Shown here in pieces: positions 23,098 through 24,151 of a DNA stretch of 24,151 bases. The notes beneath the pieces are model-generated. The model saw only the letters and a program-made list of their open reading frames with translations, was not told the DNA's origin and did no database searches. The position numbers and the translations under genes were made by a program. Each line of letters starts with the position of its first letter. Within the stretch, counting starts at the first letter, position 1. The stretch is from JBDTDV01 sp039922875 (GTDB lineage: Bacteria; Actinomycetota; Actinomycetes; Actinomycetales; Microbacteriaceae), in the NCBI GenBank assembly GCA_039922875.1, contig JBDTDV010000054.1, forward strand, positions 1-24,151. The letters are read 5' to 3'.

Positions 23098-23212
23098 CGG
23101 CGCCGCAGGGAATCGCCCCGCGCCGCCGCAGGGAATCGCCACCGCGCCGCCGAGAGAACTGCCTCGCGCCGCCACGGTGAATTGGCCCGCGCCGCCGCGG
23201 GAGATGGGCCGC
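23098..23212. repeat. Degenerate 22-24-bp GC-rich tandem repeat, about five copies
   Basis: Core CGCGCCGCCGCAGGGAATCG recurs with drift about every 22-24 bp from 23098 to 23212, upstream of the creatininase promoter. No reading frame through it looks like protein. Confidence 0.7.
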
Positions 23213-23247
23213 CGAACGTTCGGGTAACCCAGCACCGGCACCCGGCC

Positions 23248-23307
23248 TTGTGCTGTTATCCAATGGGTGCTAACTTCCCCATGTAACCCTTTACAGAAAA
23301 CGATAAC
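23248..23307 (+). promoter_or_regulatory. Creatininase gene promoter and LacI-type operator
   Basis: -35 TTGTGC (23248-23253), 17-nt spacer, -10 TAACTT (23271-23276), predicted start near 23283. GAAAACGATAAC (23296-23307) lies in the untranslated leader just before the GGAGG ribosome site (23311-23315) and fits the same 12-bp motif as the lacI and ABC sites. Bound repressor here would act as a roadblock. Confidence 0.6.
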
Positions 23308-23321
23308 TTGGAGGTTTCGCA

Positions 23322-24151
23322 ATGAGCGATCTCGACTACGTACACCAGGACGCGGACAACGCATCGCGCAAGCACAACATCCTGGCTCTGTCTTTCGCTG
23401 AAGTCGCCGAACGCCTGGCGGAAAAGGATCAGGATGTCGCCCTGGTCGCGCTGGGCAGTACGGAGAAGCACGGCGCCCACATTCCACTCGGTACCGACAG
23501 CTACGTGACCATGGAGGTCATCAAGCGCACGGCCGAAGCCGCTGACGTGCTCTACACGCCGCTGATGCCGTTCGGCTACTCCCCGCACCACATGGGCCGA
23601 CACCTGGAGGGCGCCGGCACCATCACCCTGACCGCCGAGACCTGCCGCCGGGTGATGCACGACATCGGTCGCAGCCTGATCTACCACGGCTTCAAGCGCA
23701 TCATCTTCGTCAGCCACCACGGCTCGAACGTAAAGCCGATCGATGAGGTGATGCGCCAGCTGCGTTACGAGACCGGCGCGTACATCTCCTACTACAAGAC
23801 GCCGACCGAGCGCGACGCATCATTCCTGGCCGACATCTTCGAGAACCCGCCGGAGGAGACCCCCGGCTGGCACTCGAGTGAGCTTGAGACCTCTGCCCTG
23901 ATGGCCGCGGGCGAGGAACTGGTCAACATGGACCGGGCCGTCGAGGACCGCGCGCACGCGCCCGCCTACATGACGGATCAGTTCTCCAAGCCAGACGGCA
24001 CCGCCACCGTCAAGTTCCTGGGCTCGGAGAACATCTGGGTGCCGATGGACCACCACGAGTACTGCGACACCGCGGTCATCGGCAACCCGTTCCGCTCTTC
24101 GCGTGAGAAGGGGCTCAAGATGCTCGACCGGATGTCTGAGCACCTGACCGC
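23322..24151 (+). CDS. Creatininase-family amidohydrolase, 3' end beyond window
   Basis: A metal-dependent amidohydrolase; relatives open or cleave cyclic or formyl amides (creatinine, FAPy and others) or process peptides (MftE). 276 residues are seen, still open at the edge. The family motifs are intact: GSTEKHGAHIPLGTDS (45-60) with E48, H50, H53 and D59; SPHHMGRHLEGAGTITL (88-104); VSHHGSNVK (130-138); and WHSSELETSALMA (183-195), the HAGExETS equivalent, with E187 and E189. GGAGG lies 6 nt before the ATG. Its leader carries a LacI-type operator. The ABC importer and LacI gene on its left suggest that it acts on the imported compound; the exact substrate is not readable. Confidence 0.88.
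   Translation, partial: MSDLDYVHQDADNASRKHNILALSFAEVAERLAEKDQDVALVALGSTEKHGAHIPLGTDSYVTMEVIKRTAEAADVLYTPLMPFGYSPHHMGRHLEGAGTITLTAETCRRVMHDIGRSLIYHGFKRIIFVSHHGSNVKPIDEVMRQLRYETGAYISYYKTPTERDASFLADIFENPPEETPGWHSSELETSALMAAGEELVNMDRAVEDRAHAPAYMTDQFSKPDGTATVKFLGSENIWVPMDHHEYCDTAVIGNPFRSSREKGLKMLDRMSEHLT

Overview
The window is high-GC bacterial chromosome with actinobacterial character. GTG and TTG starts are common, several genes look leaderless, the heme genes and the single-chain glycyl-tRNA synthetase are of the actinobacterial kind, and the hexamer GGATGC/GCATCC is strikingly frequent on both strands. A member of the Microbacteriaceae is my best guess, but that is inference from style. I see no phage, insertion sequence, integrase or CRISPR array.

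Layout. Positions 1-4932 form a heme block: hemY (runs off the left edge) and hemE overlap on the minus strand and diverge from hemA, which is translationally coupled to a GNAT acetyltransferase on the plus strand. Positions 5100-7200 hold a polysaccharide deacetylase lipoprotein, a methyltransferase pseudogene with two identifiable frameshifts, a tandem repeat, and an unusual tRNA-Gly-like gene with its own promoter and an encoded CCA end. The glycyl-tRNA synthetase gene glyS lies 219 bp upstream of it on the same strand. Positions 8743-14937 carry a 2-hydroxyacid dehydrogenase, a DUF4232-like lipoprotein, a class A beta-lactamase-like hydrolase, an M13 metallopeptidase and a MATE exporter. 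An MFS transporter (15204-16457) follows, then malate synthase aceB (16617-18221).

Positions 18436-24151 look like one catabolic or uptake module: a NitT/TauT-type ABC transporter (binding protein, permease, ATPase), a LacI-family repressor and a creatininase-family amidohydrolase that runs off the right edge. I find a 12-bp motif, GAAA(C/A)(C/G)G(T/A)(T/A)(T/A)AC, at all three promoters of this module (ABC operon, lacI, creatininase). In two cases it sits on the start point next to a perfect TTGACA -35 box. This reads as a small self-contained LacI regulon. The neighbouring malate synthase would fit a pathway that releases glyoxylate, but that link is inference.

Intergenic DNA is repeat-rich. 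Two families of dispersed palindromic elements occur twice each: a 64-bp element, both copies between convergent genes, and a 57-bp element with a variable 10-nt centre. Many gaps also hold a private tandem repeat, and some repeats have entered coding sequence (hemY, ABC ATPase tail). The tRNA-Gly-like locus beside glyS and the LacI regulon are the points I would look at first.
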